DNA from: Saprospiraceae bacterium
GTDB lineage: Bacteria; Bacteroidota; Bacteroidia; Chitinophagales; Saprospiraceae
Assembly: GCA_014379665.1 (NCBI GenBank)
Contig: JACMLK010000287.1
Location: 1 to 13,945, forward strand
Direction: 5' to 3'
Length of the DNA: 13,945 nt
The notes under the pieces are model-generated. The model was not told the DNA's origin and made no database searches. It saw only the letters and a program-made list of their open reading frames with translations. A program made the translations under genes and the position numbers. Below are positions 12,783-13,945 of this stretch, in pieces (position 1 is the first letter of the stretch; each line of letters opens with the position of its first letter).

Positions 12783-13945
12783 GTGGATAAAGAATTGATC
12801 ATAAAATCAACTCCAACCGATGTAGAGATAGCATTGATTGAAGGTTCAAAATTGGTTGAAATACATCGCCAAAAGACCAACAACAACTCTATTGTAGGAG
12901 ACATTTTTCTTGGCTGTGCCAAGAAACTTATGCCTGGCCTTAACGCCGGATTTATGGATATTGGCCATAGAAAAGATGCATTTTTACATTATACTGACTT
13001 GGGACCTCAGATAAAATCTCTGATAAAATATACAAATAGTGTTATAAACGGAAATTACAACAGCCCTTTGCTTGAAAATTTTCAATTGGAGCCTGATAAT
13101 CACAAAACAGGAAAGATAGATCAAGTATTTGATAAAAATACTCATGTGCTCGTCCAGGTGCTTAAAGAACCAATCTCTACAAAAGGACCCAGATTAAGTT
13201 GCGAACTGACATTGCCTGGTCGATATGTAGTATTGACACCATTTTCAGACATCGTAGCCGTTTCCAAGAAAATAGCCTCAGGTGATGAAAGGAAGAGGTT
13301 AAAAGTACTGGTAGAAAGTATTAAACCTAAAAACTTTGGTGTTATCGTCCGAACAGCAGCCGAAGGAAAAAAAGTAGCCGATCTTCATAATGATATACGG
13401 GAACTTGAAGAAAAATGGAAATCTATTTTCAATCAGTTGAAACAATCAAAATCACCTGAAAAGATATTAAGTGAGATAGATAAGACTTCAAGTATACTGA
13501 GAGATATTTTAAATGATAATTTTAATAAAATCATTGTTGACGACAAAGAAATGTACCAAAGTCTTAAGGATTATCTGACCAATATAGCTCCTGACAGAGT
13601 TAAAATCCTTCAACAGTACAAAGGCTCGAGACATATTTTTGATCATTTCGATATCAACCGGCAAATTAAAGCGTCTTTTGGCAAAACTTCAACTATGAGT
13701 AGCGGAGCATATGTGGTTATAGAACATACAGAAGCCATGCATGTAATTGATGTTAATAGTGGACCGAAGATGCAGCGAAAAGATCAGGAAGATGCTGCTC
13801 TTGCGGTTAATCTGGAAGCAGCGGAAGAGATAGCTCGTCAGCTTAGACTCAGAGACATTGGAGGTCTGGTTGTCATTGATTTTATTGATATGAAATCTTC
13901 AGAAAATAAGCTCAGTTTGTTTAATAAAATGAGAGATTTTATGGA
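12783..13945 (+). CDS. rng: RNase E/G family ribonuclease, N-terminal part (runs off the window)
   Basis: The family cleaves single-stranded RNA and acts in rRNA maturation and mRNA decay. The 387 codons present cover an S1-type RNA-binding domain at about 37-130 (GDIFLGCAKKLMPGLNAGFMDIG, then DAFLHYTDLG). A lineage-variable insertion lies at about 75-118 and ends before STKGPRLS. The RNase core follows with GVIVRTAAEGK near 186-196. Both metal-binding Asp residues are present: Asp323 in HVIDVNSG and Asp366 in VVIDFIDM. Their spacing of 43 residues equals that of Asp303 and Asp346 in E. coli RNase E. The zinc-link region and any C-terminal scaffold lie beyond the window. The start must be GTG at 12783 (or, less likely, ATT just before), because a TAA at 12771-12773 closes the frame upstream and the next ATG lies inside the S1 domain. 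The Rng form is more likely than Rne for Bacteroidota. Confidence 0.93.
   Translation, partial: MDKELIIKSTPTDVEIALIEGSKLVEIHRQKTNNNSIVGDIFLGCAKKLMPGLNAGFMDIGHRKDAFLHYTDLGPQIKSLIKYTNSVINGNYNSPLLENFQLEPDNHKTGKIDQVFDKNTHVLVQVLKEPISTKGPRLSCELTLPGRYVVLTPFSDIVAVSKKIASGDERKRLKVLVESIKPKNFGVIVRTAAEGKKVADLHNDIRELEEKWKSIFNQLKQSKSPEKILSEIDKTSSILRDILNDNFNKIIVDDKEMYQSLKDYLTNIAPDRVKILQQYKGSRHIFDHFDINRQIKASFGKTSTMSSGAYVVIEHTEAMHVIDVNSGPKMQRKDQEDAALAVNLEAAEEIARQLRLRDIGGLVVIDFIDMKSSENKLSLFNKMRDFM

Overview
The window looks like chromosomal DNA of an AT-rich member of the Bacteroidota, probably close to Saprospiria. The signs are a large TonB-dependent receptor paired with a secreted protein, start regions without a clear Shine-Dalgarno sequence, several copies of the Bacteroidota -7 promoter element TAnnTTTG, a short CarB, a divergent HU-like protein, and a tiny COX24/AURKAIP1-like basic protein upstream of an RNase E/G gene. 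Most of the window is core housekeeping. I see no prophage, CRISPR array, transposase, rRNA or tRNA.

Layout. (1) 18-4491, minus strand: an outer-membrane receptor gene followed after 28 bp by a gene for a secreted protein. The second frame stops after 270 codons, apparently inside a conserved segment, so it may be broken. (2) 4492-4848: a gene-free stretch with a chain of perfect short inverted repeats and an imperfect direct repeat, the most unusual non-coding structure here. (3) 4849-5793, minus: a D-2-hydroxyacid dehydrogenase. It is divergent from (4) 5998-8814, plus: carB, the large subunit of carbamoyl-phosphate synthase, which lacks the usual C-terminal regulatory domain and has a good promoter match. 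(5) 8906-10940, minus: yicC, gmk and apaG, tightly packed, followed by a possible unrecognised 43-codon gene. (6) 11169-12404, plus: an HU-like DNA-binding protein, a membrane-anchored TPR protein and a 31-residue ribosomal-type basic protein, ending at a terminator-like hairpin. (7) 12783 to the window end, plus: the first 387 codons of an RNase E/G-family ribonuclease. It starts at GTG and lies behind a long leader with its own promoter and repeated ATAAGAC motifs.

How the genes relate. CarB makes carbamoyl phosphate for pyrimidines and arginine, and Gmk phosphorylates GMP, so both feed nucleotide pools. YicC and the RNase E/G protein are RNA-processing enzymes. The HU-like and bS22/mS38-like proteins belong to nucleoid and ribosome. 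The receptor and its secreted partner belong to the envelope and have no visible functional link to the rest. I found no convincing new multi-gene system. The best leads are the hairpin cluster at 4711-4841, the candidate small gene at 8906-9037, the in-frame stop at 18-20, and the leader of the ribonuclease gene.
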